From Hysterangium stoloniferum (taxonomy: Eukaryota; Basidiomycota; Agaricomycetes; Hysterangiales; Hysterangiaceae), in NCBI GenBank assembly GCA_015178975.1, contig WHVD01000051.1, forward strand, positions 496,001 to 560,000: 64,000 nucleotides of DNA. Reading direction: 5' to 3'. The translations under genes were made by a program, and so were the position numbers. Under the pieces are notes generated by a model. It was given only the letters and a program-made list of their open reading frames with translations, was not told where the DNA came from and searched no databases. This document shows positions 1 through 12,009 of this stretch, piece by piece; within the stretch, counting starts at the first letter, position 1, and each line of letters begins with the position of its first letter.

Positions 1-3000
1 TGATGTTTGCTTCGAAGCGGTGTTGAGGGTTAATTAAGAATTCAGTCGTTTCACTGATCGTTGCCGACTGGTGTACAAGTCAGTTGTCAGTTGCCAGAAG
101 GAATCACGTAGTAAGGACACAATTACACATTAATGTTGAGGACGCATGCCAATTAGACTTAAATCTCAGCCTAATTACACATTCAGACTTAGCGGTGCGT
201 ACCTCCTGAAGCCGCACGTCGACATCATGTCGAAGTGGATAAGCTATCATACATTTACGTAGCCTTCTAGAAAATAAAAGTCTATTTGGTGGTCACGCCT
301 TACACGAGAACTCTCGAGTCAATTTGGAGGGGTGGGGTGAATACAAAAGTTCTTCCATTTGAAATATGTGCCCTCGGCTCCAGTGCTGGTATTGCACCTT
401 ACGCGAAACGATATGTACTTACCAAACTTGCATTCCTAACCACACGGCAAGGCACTCAGCCAAGCTCTTAAAGCCACAAATATTTAGATTTGCGAGCATC
501 CCGGAATTAATTGGACATATTTTTTATATATCTAACGTGACTGAGGCTTCCAGCTAAATATGGTGCTCATTTCGCCTGTCTACCCATGTTGAAAAACAGA
601 GGAGTGCTTGTGTTCGATACGATGCCTAACCAATTTACATCCACCGGGCCATCGTCACGTCGGACCGGCGTGTCGCCTCCCTTGTTTAGAAGTATCAGTC
701 GAGGACATCGATGACTTTTCTTTTCTCGAAGTCAAGCTGCCAAATAAAGAACGTTTATATTTGTTCTGAGATATTTATCCTAGGTACTGCCCCCTGTGCG
801 AGAATTTGTGGTACCCTCTGGTTGTGCAGTTCTCAATCACCCGCAGACGGTGCAAGGGGCAAGAAAGGTAACTCTTCTCCGATCAAATCGCTTCGCCGCT
901 AAGTTCTCGTCACCGATAATCCCAAATCATCTTATACACTCTGGCTAGGCTAGACCCAACCCCTCGACCATTCTTTCTTTTTCATGCATCCCAAAAGTAT
1001 CTTGACCACATGAGCGCTCCAGGTTTAATAGAATAACAGCACTCGAGTCACGACGGGCCGGATGTTTGTCCGCGAAATAATACAACGGATTATCCTTAAT
1101 CCGGTTTCTATACTTTGCTTTGATGGCTCCAACCATGATGTATCGTCTGAAGTTGCTATCTTCACACCTTTCAAATTTGCTCATCAGCCTTCCCAATGTA
1201 CCACAGGCGGCACATCTGAGTTCTCCCGAGATTGTCGCTCCTCTGGTCATCTGCGTGTCTGCATGTATATTTACATTAAACATTTATACTTAGTAGTCGT
1301 TGTGCGCTGGGTGATACGCCTTAGCACACATCCAATACGCGCGCGCGCGTTGCGGTCCTGTTTTCAAGCATAACAATCTAGGGTTTAATTAATCAATTAA
1401 TCAGCCAGATAAAGTGCAAGTACACGGAACGTTCCCACTTAAAGTAGAGACCCAGGAGGGGTTTACTTCCCAAATTTTGAATAAATCTAAATGAGGATGA
1501 TCAAGTGATCAAGCGTTAGCTACGGCCAGGCTCCAGCGTTGCTCACAGATGGGGTTAGATTAACACTGTGAAACGGTGTCTCGTACTTCTTCTAAAAACA
1601 TAGGTAACTTAAAAACACCACTGATCAAGTGATACTGCTCCAGGGACTGAATTCAGTTTGACGCACATGTGTCTTCATGGAGTAAATGTTTTTGCTTGAC
1701 ATGGAGACTCGCCTAAATTTGTACACTCGATCAGAGCACACGGCTCACAATGTTGCTAGCGTTGGGGGTTCGGGCATACATTATGCGTGTAAAGCCAGAG
1801 AAGCGCTGGAGTGGAGAGGTATGCGTTGCAATACTGCCAATCAAAAACCATAGATTTGCCCTTAATTGCAAATGATTCACAGCCTGCACCTGTCACGGTG
1901 TTGAGAAGAGAGCCAAGGATAGTTCGCGTTGCCCCATTTGTTCAACAGAATGCAGCCCAATGCGATGCATTGCATCCGTTGTCACAAACTGTCAACGCAA
2001 CCATTTAAAATGGTGGCGCCTCCCCTCGGCGATAAGATCCACTAATGCACAGTGCTGATCGTTGTTCACGCCCATTATGCACCGCATGTATGCCGATATA
2101 TATACGCACTGTAAACTAGTATAACGCAGATCATGGTCATGGGTCGCACAATCCTGGTGCAGGAAATTTCCTAGATTAATAGCCAGTGCCCACCCTCAGG
2201 TCTCCCCTGATCTGCACACTTTGCATATAGCCTTAGAAAGACTTGAACGGCTTTTAAGGGTATTTTGACGCCACACATTCATACTGACATCCGAACTATG
2301 TAGGAGGGAGCCTGCCGGTAGCAATTAACGTTGACGCCGCACATCCCTTTCCAGGCGGTATATTGAGCACGAGCATTCACCCGATTGAGTTTTTGTATTG
2401 CCTTCCCTCTTTGCTCGAGTTATTACATTATGAGAATTTTGCACTAGCCATGCCGAACATGACAGCATCGATGCGATCGTCTGTGCTTGTAATTGGTAGG
2501 AATAATGCGTCATGACCCGACAACCCTGACTGGGGGGGTTACTGAGGTCACGAGGATCGAGTTCAAGTGTCGAAGTACTCACCAAATGCTATTAACCTAT
2601 TATATTATACGCATCGAGCCACTGCTACGACATTAAACAACGCTTTCGCGAACCATGGCCAGCGACTTCCAACGTGATCAGCTTCTTGATTCTCCTATGT
2701 TCAAGCCCACGCTTGGCGAGCTTTGGGCTTTTATCACTACATCTGGAAAGTACGGTTGATCATGGATGTCTGATCTACCACTGATCTTAGCAACACCACG
2801 ATATACATGGCCTCTCGCTGGAAAAAAGTCTTTCGAAATCCGATCATGGCTTACACTATATTTAATACGTACACTTCTCAAGGAGAACTGTCACTGTGCC
2901 TTCGATGCAGGCTTCCTTCTGTAGACCTCAGAGCCAATAAGGTTATTCTCCGAGCCGGTCATAACAGGGTCCATCTTTGACAAGTCCTGATATATAAGTA

Positions 3001-3201
3001 GTGGGGAGGAGGAAGTCTTGTAGGAGGCGCAATATTGACAGCTCGCAGTTCTGCGTTGTTATTAAATTTAGGAAATCTCTTCTGTGTTTTTGTTCTCTCA
3101 ATTCCACCATTCAATGCATTTTTGGTTCGGTAAAATACCGGTGCTATCACTTGCTCAAATCCAACTTCCAAATCCTCTTAAATGGGCCCAAAGCGAACCA
3201 A
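1..3201. other. No supported gene
   Basis: Several short open frames (the largest about 112 codons on the minus strand at 945-1283) show no recognisable domain, no convincing splice pattern and no consistent coding bias. I see no RNA gene. Nothing in the stretch can be assigned beyond intergenic DNA; part may be 3' flank of the SDR gene that ends at 3,202. Confidence 0.5.
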
Positions 3202-4398
3202 TCAGCGGCCCATCCAACCCTTTTAGGTATAAGCAGCGCGAAAAAAGGGAGAAGGAACAGTGCATGCACGGGCAATTTAGCGGGGGTGTGAATAAGGTGT
3301 AGCAATTTGCTCGTGTGAGCACATCCGAAATGGCCGTAATAACCATTACGTATATCGCAAAGGTACAACGTGCATGTGAGTCGTGAAATGACGTGTAATA
3401 ATGGATCACGCGTTTTTCGGGGTAGGAAGCGACACCGAGAAGCAAGGAACACAAATGGGAAGACAGGGCGGGAGAAATTTAGTAACAAAATTGCACGAAA
3501 GAGAAGAAGCATCCTTACGCCGTCAACCACCAAGACTTCTCCATTAACGTACTGGCTCGCGGCACTGGCAAGGAACACGACGGGCCCTGCAAAGTCAGCA
3601 GGGGTACCCCACCTGCCTGCCGGTATACGCTCGGTAATTTGACGGAATCGGGCGGGTGCTTTGATAAGTGCGGTATTCCTACAAATAATTGCCGTCAAGT
3701 GACCTCGGCATATGAAAGCAAATGGCGTGACTGACATGTCCGTGTCGATGTACCCCGGGGCAATCGCATTGACATGCACATTATGCATGCTCCACTCATT
3801 GCTGAGAGCCTTTGTGAGCTGGCCGACGGCACCCTTCGCGGCCGCATACGCTGGCACGGTAAGTCCGCCTTGGAAAGTGAGCAAAGAGGCGAAGTTGATT
3901 ATGTGGCCACGGCGCAGGGGAAGCATATGGCGGCCAGCGGATTGACAAAGGAGAAAGACAGATTTGAGGTTAATGTTGATTACCTGTTGGGCGCATTATA
4001 GTCATGGTTAATGCGGGAGATACAACGAGACGCGGCGACGCGGTACACACATCGTCCCAATCCGCCTCTGTAAAGTCAACACTCGGTGCACGTCTCTGGA
4101 TCCCTGCACAATTTACGAGAATATGTATTTCTCCCCCCATGACAATCCTTGCTTCTTCAAACACGTTCTTCGCTGCGTCGATGTCTGACAAGTCGCACAC
4201 GACATGCTTATGGCTGTCCCCCGGAAACGGCAATGGTGGGTTCGGTGTTCGGGATACGATACAGATGGAGGCTCCCGCTTCTGCCAATGCCTGAGCACAT
4301 GCGTGACCAATACCTCGCGTTGCACCAGTGATGAGGGCATTCTTCCCAGTGAGGTCGAAGAGAGCGGGAGCGGGAACTGTGGGGGTAAACGAGGACAT
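3202..4398 (-). CDS. Short-chain dehydrogenase/reductase (KduD / gluconate-dehydrogenase-like)
   Basis: A classical SDR oxidoreductase, NAD(P)-dependent, probably cytosolic and acting on a sugar, polyol or sugar acid. Visible motifs: the cofactor loop TGATRGIG near residue 20, the NCAG strand motif, an active-site Ser in NFASLL, YAAAK (Tyr-x-x-x-Lys), and a C-terminal [15 protein letters not shown]. My exons are 4398-4051, 3983-3736, 3678-3519 and 3219-3202. They sum to 774 nt, an exact 257-residue protein and normal for the family. The last exon is only 18 nt (GWMGR and stop) behind a 299-nt intron, far longer than the 57-67 nt introns elsewhere in the gene. The family terminus DGGW-x-GR is what picks this exon. 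It is divergent from the polyol dehydrogenase at 4789, which suggests joint control. The exact substrate cannot be read from sequence. Confidence 0.88.
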
Positions 4399-4788
4399 GT
4401 TTGAGATCTGTGGAAGTGGAAGTGAAGTTGTGACGATATATGCGAGACAACGCTTGATTAATTTTGATTGGTTGTTTCATTCGTTTGCCATGAATTCTTT
4501 ATTGTTGGATTCTTTAGCCTTTCTTAAATTCGATTTCCTAATACGGAATACAGCTCCGGTACCCCGGTCCGTAAAATGTCTCGGAACCAGCTACGTGGCG
4601 GGTTGTCCCCCCCAAGGCGGACCGAGATCCGGTGTGGGACAGCTTTCGATTTTTGGCAGTTGATTTCTTAGAACTTATAATAAATAATTATGGCTAAACA
4701 AATAAATACTTAATACCATTAAAAACATTTATCCTATTTAAAACAGTCAACCTCGTCCTCTCAATTCACAACCCTCCCTTCTTCTACA
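4399..4788. promoter_or_regulatory. Bidirectional promoter between SDR and polyol dehydrogenase
   Basis: About 390 bp separate two divergent start codons. The side near the + gene ends in a long CT-rich tract just before its ATG, typical of fungal core promoters. No single operator is certain. The shared region implies that the two oxidoreductases are expressed together, which is inference from layout. Confidence 0.55.
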
Positions 4789-6106
4789 ATGTCTCCCGTC
4801 GCTCTCCCAGTCTCCACAGCCGCCGTCCTGCACGGTCCCAATGATCTCCGGATCGAACAGCGTACAGCATGGCCTCCTCGTCAAGGTGAAGCTCAAGTGG
4901 CAATATTGACCACTGGTCTATGTGGCTCGGATCGTATGTTTCGTTAATGATATGGTGAATGTCTTGTTCACCTCATGCACCGATAGTCCACTACTTCAAC
5001 CATGGAAGAAACGGCGACTTCGCATTGCGAGAACCGCTAGTATTAGGTCACGAGTCCTCCGGAGTCATCACAGCACTTGGAGAAGGCGTATCCCACCTCC
5101 GTGTTGGCCAGCATGTCGCAATCGAAGCGGGCGTCATGTGCCGAGCCTGCACACACTGTCTCGGAGGCAGGTACAACCTATGTCCCCGTCTTCGCTTCGC
5201 GAGTTCCGCAAAAACATTCCCTCACCTTGACGGTACTCTTCAAACGCGCATGAACCACCCTGCACATCTCCTGCACCCGTATGTCCCATTTCACGACTGC
5301 CCATTCTAAAATTAAAATGCGTGTGCGCCATATAGTCTGCCAGAACACTGTTCGCCGACCCGTGCGTCGCTCGCGGAACCTTTAAGTGTCGTTCTCCACG
5401 CTCTTCGCCGTGCCGCTCTCCAACCAGGCCATTCAGTTCTAGTGCTCGGCACCGGCTCAATCGGGATTCTCGCCTGCGGGCTCGCCAAAGCACTGGGTGC
5501 TTCCCGTGTCGCCGCCGCAGACATTAATAGTGCCCGGCTTGACTGGACACAAGGCCACGGCTTCGCAGATGACATTTATCACATCCAATTACCTCCTCGT
5601 GAGCTTATCCCTGCGAAGAACACCAGTCCCGCGGAAGAATCCATCCGGAGGAGTAGGGAGAACGCCGGAGAAGCCCTGAGGGCGTATGGCGCTCCTGAAG
5701 GATTTGATATTGTCATGGAGTGCACGGGTGCAGAGTCCTCGGCACAAATGGGCATTTTCGTACGCATATATGCCACTTTTGAATATATTATTGGCTCATT
5801 TCGTGTCAGTGCGCCCGAACAGGAGGTAAATTAATGCTGGTGGGCATGGGCACCTCCACAATGTCCCTCCCCATCTCCTATGCTGCCACGCGTGAAGTCG
5901 ACATCCTTGGTACATTCCGATATGCCAATACGTACCCTTCTGCGCTCGCTTTGCTCGGCTCGGGCGTGTTGAGGGGGGTAGATGACATTGTGACGCATCG
6001 TTTTCCCATTGGGAGGACAGAGCAGGCCTTTAATCTGATGAGAAAAGGTGTCGATGAGGCGGGGTGCGTCGTATTGAAGGTTGTTGTGGATGGAGACGGC
6101 GTGTAA
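4789..6106 (+). CDS. Zinc-dependent medium-chain dehydrogenase (sorbitol/xylitol/arabinitol type)
   Basis: A zinc MDR enzyme that would oxidise a polyol or secondary alcohol to a ketose or ketone with NAD(P). The catalytic-zinc motif is GLCGSD then HYFNHG and GHESSG. A structural-zinc cluster CRACTHCLGGRYNLC follows, with four spaced cysteines near residue 105-120. The nucleotide fold shows VLVLGTGSIGIL. Exons read as 4789-4933, 4987-5278, 5336-5759 and 5810-6106; all phases agree and give 385 residues, normal for sorbitol/xylitol dehydrogenases. The C terminus runs through a dimer-type region (LPISYAATREVDILGTFRYA) to VVDGDGV. It is paired head to head with the SDR gene, so a two-step sugar or polyol redox conversion is plausible but not shown. 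Which polyol it uses is open. Confidence 0.9.
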
Positions 6107-9020
6107 CATTTATTCTCGTCCTCACCCCCCTGGCCTGGACTGGACCATTCTGGTTCTTGGTTTTTGCATATTTCCTTTTCTCCGCATTCCATCTGTTTCT
6201 TTGAAAAAACCTCATTATTGGATACTTTACAGCACCAGCATGCCAGCACATAATTCTACTCCATACCCTCACATTTTCTCGCTTCATTCTTTTTCTTTAC
6301 TGTTTGGCCATCAAGTGGACATAATTGTTTTTGTAATACGATACAACAGCGCGGAAGGAGACGAAGAAAATGTAAAAATGGTTTTTTTTGGCTGAAACTT
6401 CTTTATGCGTCCGTTGTTCCAATGTATTGCTTCCGCATGACGTGCTGTATATCTCTATTTCCCTGCTTCAAGACGCGGTCATATGACCCCTAATTAGCAC
6501 TTAATCCCGACCCTGCAAGCTTAACACCAACGCCGACGGTAATTAATGCCTTGTATTTCAGCATGTAAATCTGAGCGTTCCTGAAGGTTAAATAACCGAG
6601 CACTTTTTATATAAGGTTCTATTCAAGTCCGGCTTGGGTGGTTGTCTTATCTTCTCCCCTGGATCCTGCCTTCTGGTTAATGCTATCTAAGGGTTGCCAG
6701 ACCCTGGGCCTATATTTCGTTGATTCCGACGGCATATCGATGCATTAGCATTTTGAAATTCCGTTCACACCAGCTCAAGACGGTACCGATATCCAAATCT
6801 CCCTGACTTGGGGGGGGACGAATCGTACTACACACGCTGACTATTGCTATTGCATGTACAGAATCATCAATTATCCTGATTTAAGGCATATTTAAGGCAT
6901 ATAACTACCGAGTCCTGGCAAGTGTCTAAATAATTATGATATTATGTAAAGCCACCCGAGATCTTCCACGGCTCATGCTTGTTTTTTTTTCTCGCTTCAG
7001 GGAGGGAATCGTCTCGTGCCCATTCAAGTCATTGATGCTACATCTCGATCTAATCCAATGATGCGACGAGTTTTCTTCTTTGTGTACTTATCCGCGGACC
7101 GTGTCCGCTTTCTACCTTAACTGGCGATGTATGCTTCAGAATATCTCTCCTCTCGCGTCCTCGTGTCAGTGCCTTCCCTGATTATGCCTCATGCATCATT
7201 ATGCATCATTCATAATCCCAGACCGTACATCCGTATAACCGTCAATCGAACTCGAAGCAAGCCCACAGAAATTGAGCCTCTCTGATCCGCTAGCTTCTCT
7301 GTGCTTAAGAATAGACGGTATTTACCCGCACGAAAATAGGCACTGCTGGGCTTGTCCTTGCATAGAGTGCTACAAATTTTGAGTTGATTCCAGTTCCAGG
7401 TAAAATTTTCAAGCAGGTAGGGTCTGCAGACTCTTGGGAAACAGCTGGCTGTCATCCTTCACTATTGTCATATATCATGCGTTGAGATGAGATGGACAAT
7501 TACCAACATGATATATTAATGGAACGGCCTCCACTCGCGGGACAATGAACATCGGCATCGCATTTTCACACGGAATTTTATTATCCACTCGGATTGAGCT
7601 TCGATATTGGCGTGCATATGGCGCATCTGAGCATGCATAGGTATGGTTCGATGCCCACACACCAAGGTTAGCGGTTCACGCACTACGGACACGTTCATAG
7701 AGAGACGGTAAACGCGTCAGTGTTCCGTTCTGACATGTTGGCACGCTCTTCTTCGCGTAAATAGGCATTAGGTAATGTCTCTTTTCGAATAGACAATTGA
7801 TTGAATATTAACGTAAATACGACCCCTACAAATTCAATATTTCTTTGACGCGCATTAGACCCGAGTAGACAGGAGTCGCTCTATCAGTGCGCTGTGCCTG
7901 CTGGCGCTGATGATTTACATTACAAGTTGCCTCGATACCCTCAAACCTCTCCCCAAAGCGGTTCATTTTGAACAATAGGGTTCGCTACGCATACTGAATG
8001 GTTGCGCTGTCGGGTAAAAGTGTACCTTACTGGGCAAAAGATTGTATTACACCTCTACGCATTTGTACTCTTTTTTTTTAGTATTTGGAGAAGGACATAG
8101 CCTCCGCTTTAGACGATTTGAGCTCCTGTTGAAGACGGAATACGGTCTAACGCGTGGTGCTCTACTAGTATAGGCTACTCGTCCCCACAGACATGTGTAC
8201 GCTGGTGTACTGACACGTTGTTTGCGCCCCCGCTTCCAATCCCTTGCAATCTAATCGCTTTCCGCAATGCTATTACTATACGCTATTTTTTCATACTCAC
8301 ATACCCCCCGTCAGACAGCGTCACCTCCATTCCTCCATTTGGCGGCTGGCCGTCGCAATCCAGGCCAGGTCCCGATCATAGACGTTAACTTGCTTCCGAA
8401 TTCTTCCTCGAGATATCCACCTCATCAAGTCGTGCCTAAAGCGCGTGCATGTGTTCATATTACTAGTACCCGTGGTGTAAGATGCCACGGGCCATCGACA
8501 GACCTAGGCCACAGTCGTTCGAACCCATTAATATCGGAGAGAAAAATGCTCGCGTATACCAGCCAACGCAACAGATAACTACGATTTTGAAGATGTACTA
8601 TTCGCTAAACCGTGGTGCGGCGCGAGCTACGTACGTCCCACACGGAAGTCGCGTGACCGATCGCATAAGGCGGCACACTATAAATATAATATCCTTTTCT
8701 GGCTTGATCGATCTGATCACCTGAAGGCTCCAGACCGGAGGGTTGTATGAGCTAGTTTAGCCATGGTGGTTATTGGGGCTGTTGACTTAATCACCGATGC
8801 TTGAGAATCGAAAGGATAACAGTTTTTTTATTAATAAACGAAGACACTGCGGTGTTTTTTCATAGTGGGCTCCTGTCATTCTTTTTTCATGCTTGATTCC
8901 TTCTCTATACATATACATTCGTGACATGACATGTCCAATATTGACCCCATCACCCTCTTTTTACATTCCTATCCCCGTTTTCATCGCCCCCCATCAAACA
9001 TTAGACGGAGTAACGGCCCG
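6107..9020. other. Intergenic, no supported gene
   Basis: The 2.9 kb between the polyol dehydrogenase and the 3' end of the S41 peptidase gene holds only short frames without family features. I found no repeats or RNA genes. Confidence 0.5.
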
Positions 9021-12009
9021 TCACGAGAACACACCCTTAGCCACGGCATTCCAGATAGCAAGAGGGTTGTTTACCCTGCAAGTTAGGATAAGTAACCTGA
9101 ACCCATTAATCATTGAGGGCGTGAGAAGGTGCAACTCACGTATCAGCTGAAACAGGGAAGTTGACCGTCGCAAAGTGGTCCTGCCATTCTGAACAAATCA
9201 AGACAAACGAGTTAGCTCGTCTCCAAATGCAAACAAAGCATGAGGCAGAGAAATGGAAGAAAACTGTGAACGCATTCAGAAACGGAGACTAACCTTCCGG
9301 CTGTGTCGGGTCGAATATTCCGAATCCGAGACGCCAGGTGATACCTTGGAAGCTATTTGTCATGCTATCCCCATTTGGGCAAATCAGAGAGTGCACCAAC
9401 GGTGTCATCGTAAGCAACTTACAAGTCGGGTGGCGCGAGTGGATTGCTTTTCAGGCCCGCAGTCTATATAGTTTACAGGGTCGCATCAGGTCAACCCGAA
9501 TCGCAATTACGTATGCAGAAACAGAGTGTGAATGTATACCTTGACTTCACTGTCCATCGTCGAGAAGTCGGAAGACTGCCCTCCGACCGTCCCGGTGTAC
9601 TGTTGTGTTGTGCCTTCTTTGCCACCGACAACAACAGTTGTGACGTTGTAGTGTTTGCTCAGGGCAATCTGCGTGTGATGTGGCGTGGTGAGATGAAGAG
9701 GGCAATTAGCGACTATGTACCGCAAACGTACCGAGAAGAGTGCACAAGAGCTTGCACAGCTGGAGGGACCTATCAGATAACAAAGAATATTAAAGTATCT
9801 TGATATGTACTTACAGCCCATTGTTCACAATCGCGATATCCTTGGTATCAAAGAGTGGCGCATCCGGCGGAGTCATATCAAACGGTTGACATTCTTGTCC
9901 CAATCTCATAAACGCAACGAAAACAAAAAAAATCTGAGTTATTTGTGACTCGCGGCAAGAGGGCAGCATACCTTTGGCTAAACATATCCGGGTGCCCATT
10001 GATTGTCAGTTTTACAGGGGGTTGGAGCCAGTCTGACAGCGGCGGGAACGGGATATTACTGGCATTGCTCCAATTTATAGGATTGTACAACGTCTGGTTG
10101 TCTGGATCCGATCCTTGATCTATAGCTGCGACAATGAGTTGCGCAATTTCTTGATCGCGCGCCTTGGTGTCGAGTCCGGCTTGAGGGACAGAGTTCGCGT
10201 TGGGCCCCACGATCTGACGAGAGATAAGAAGAGACATTGCCATTTGTAACGCGACCTTACAATGCGATGAAGCCACTAGTAATTGTGGATTAGTCTGAAG
10301 TAGTTATTATTTGTAAAAGCGGACGAACATGAGCAATGCAGATAAACCCTATCCGTCGGAAAAACTGAGAACAGAATATCTTGTGAACGTGAACGACTTA
10401 CCTCCCCCATTGTTATTCTGCCATGCAGGATAAATAAAGAGTAAAAGTCTTTGTTTAAAAGGAAGAAAATTTTACCAAATCGACGATCAGTCTTGTCATT
10501 CCGTCAGCCTTCAGTTTTTGCAAGCCTGAGAATAATTGCGACTCCATTCCATCAAATGTGCCACTAGAAAAGCTTCCCAGCGCAAGCACTCCCGTTTTAG
10601 CATCAGCGAGCTCAAAGAACTGTATCGCGCCTGATCCGGAAATTGGGGTCGGTGCTAACCCGGGAGGTAATGCAATATCACTAATCGGTTCCTCGTTGAC
10701 AATGGCGTTACGGGCACGCCTAAGATCGCTCGGCGCAATTGGTGGAGCAAAACGCCCGCCCGGGTTAGGGGCCCGGGTCTTGGCAGCGGGTACCACTTTA
10801 GATTCTGGCAGGGCGATGCCGTTGGTCCCGTCTATAGCAACACAATTTCCGGCGCGGAAAGAAGGGCCGTCAGAGAACGGCACGGATCCAGTACTAGCCC
10901 CAAAACGTGAACGGTATGGTACCTGGGAAAGGTGTTAGACATACCACCCAATGAAAATATGAAAAAAAAGGGGGGGATAGGGTCTTGAGGCATGCCAATG
11001 TACACTCACATTAATTGTCTCTGAGTGTGATGATCCTACAGTCTGAACGGTGAGCTTCACACTATCTGTCAGAGGAAGCGATTGTTGTGCAAAATCGCCC
11101 ATTCGGTATGACCAACCGGTAGGAGACGCGGCCGCGATATAGCTGGAGAAGAATCTTGGTAAAATTTTTTAGAGAAGTTAACTTAAATATATGAGGATCA
11201 TTGTACTTATTCTGCCGAGTGGTGAGAGCCTGGAAGCTGCCTGTAATTGCCGCGTTGGCGTTAATCGCGTTCCACGGATCTTCCTCATTTATGGCTAAAA
11301 TGGCAGCTCCTGAAAACTAATTTGCAAAAAAAAAAAATTCAAGAGTGTATTTAGGCGAGCAACCAAAATCACGTACTTTCGCAAGATCAAGATGAGCCTT
11401 CTTCTCCCAGAAACTGATTTCATCCGCTAATTCCACCGAAGAGACATTGAAGGCTTCGGGCGCAATGTGCAACTGCTGTTTCCCGTTTTCTGTGAGCAGC
11501 ACCACGGGGAACGGCACGAAAGTCGTGTAAGTTGAATCGTAGCAGAAATCAAGGTACACGGTATGTCCATCTTGTAGCCGTTTGACGGTACGAGAAAGGT
11601 CAAGATGGAAGTCAAACTCTGACGCATAATGCTGCGCGCGAATACGCGCGAGCTCAGCGGCGATGTCGACATGCACATCCTGCGCGAAAGGAGCGGGAGC
11701 CTGGATCTGATAGTTGATAGATGTTTGGAAATTGAAGGTCAAGTTGACCACATCTAGGACATTGTTCTTAAGTGTATTGTTCAGCGGGAACGACCTGTGA
11801 TGAAAAGGACAGGCTGGGGTTAGACCTGGAGAAGCCGAATGACAGAACCCCAACACGTACTGAAAACAAGCCCGAACGTCTGCTGGCGCAACCCATGTTT
11901 GATTTGCAATGGCCTTGCATGGATCTTTAGCAGCGGCAGCGCCGTCGACAATCCCAGACGACAGTGATATCGTTGCTGCTAACTTGAAAAGCCCCAGCAA
12001 CGAAAACAT
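9021..12009 (-). CDS. Secreted S41-family (tail-specific/CPAF-like) serine peptidase
   Basis: A predicted extracellular serine protease of the fungal S41 group. The start MFSLLGLFKLAATISLS is a clear signal peptide, followed by an N-terminal domain with Cys and several N-glycosylation sequons (NQT, NNT, NLT, NVS). The S41 core shows LIVDLV joined by splicing to NNNGGG, then KDIAIVNNGLCASSCALFS with the likely nucleophile Ser between two cysteines, and a late HYNVTTVVVGG segment. I traced the last exons to FDPTQPEG, EWQDHFATVNFPVSADT and a final VNNPLAIWNAVAKGVFS ending in TGA at 9,021. About ten exons, all with GT-AG introns. No frame breaks were seen. Typical members are about 600-700 residues, consistent with this span. 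It has no obvious partners. A structural, non-proteolytic role cannot be excluded. Confidence 0.85.

Noticed and set aside
945-1283. 112-codon minus ORF near the left edge
   Set aside because: No family motif or splice context; the overlapping plus frame is as long, so chance is the simplest explanation.
3147-3506. Unspliced extension of the SDR third exon past VVDGV
   Set aside because: The translation after VVDG loses all SDR character; splicing at 3,518 to the 18-nt exon gives the conserved GWMGR end and an exact length.
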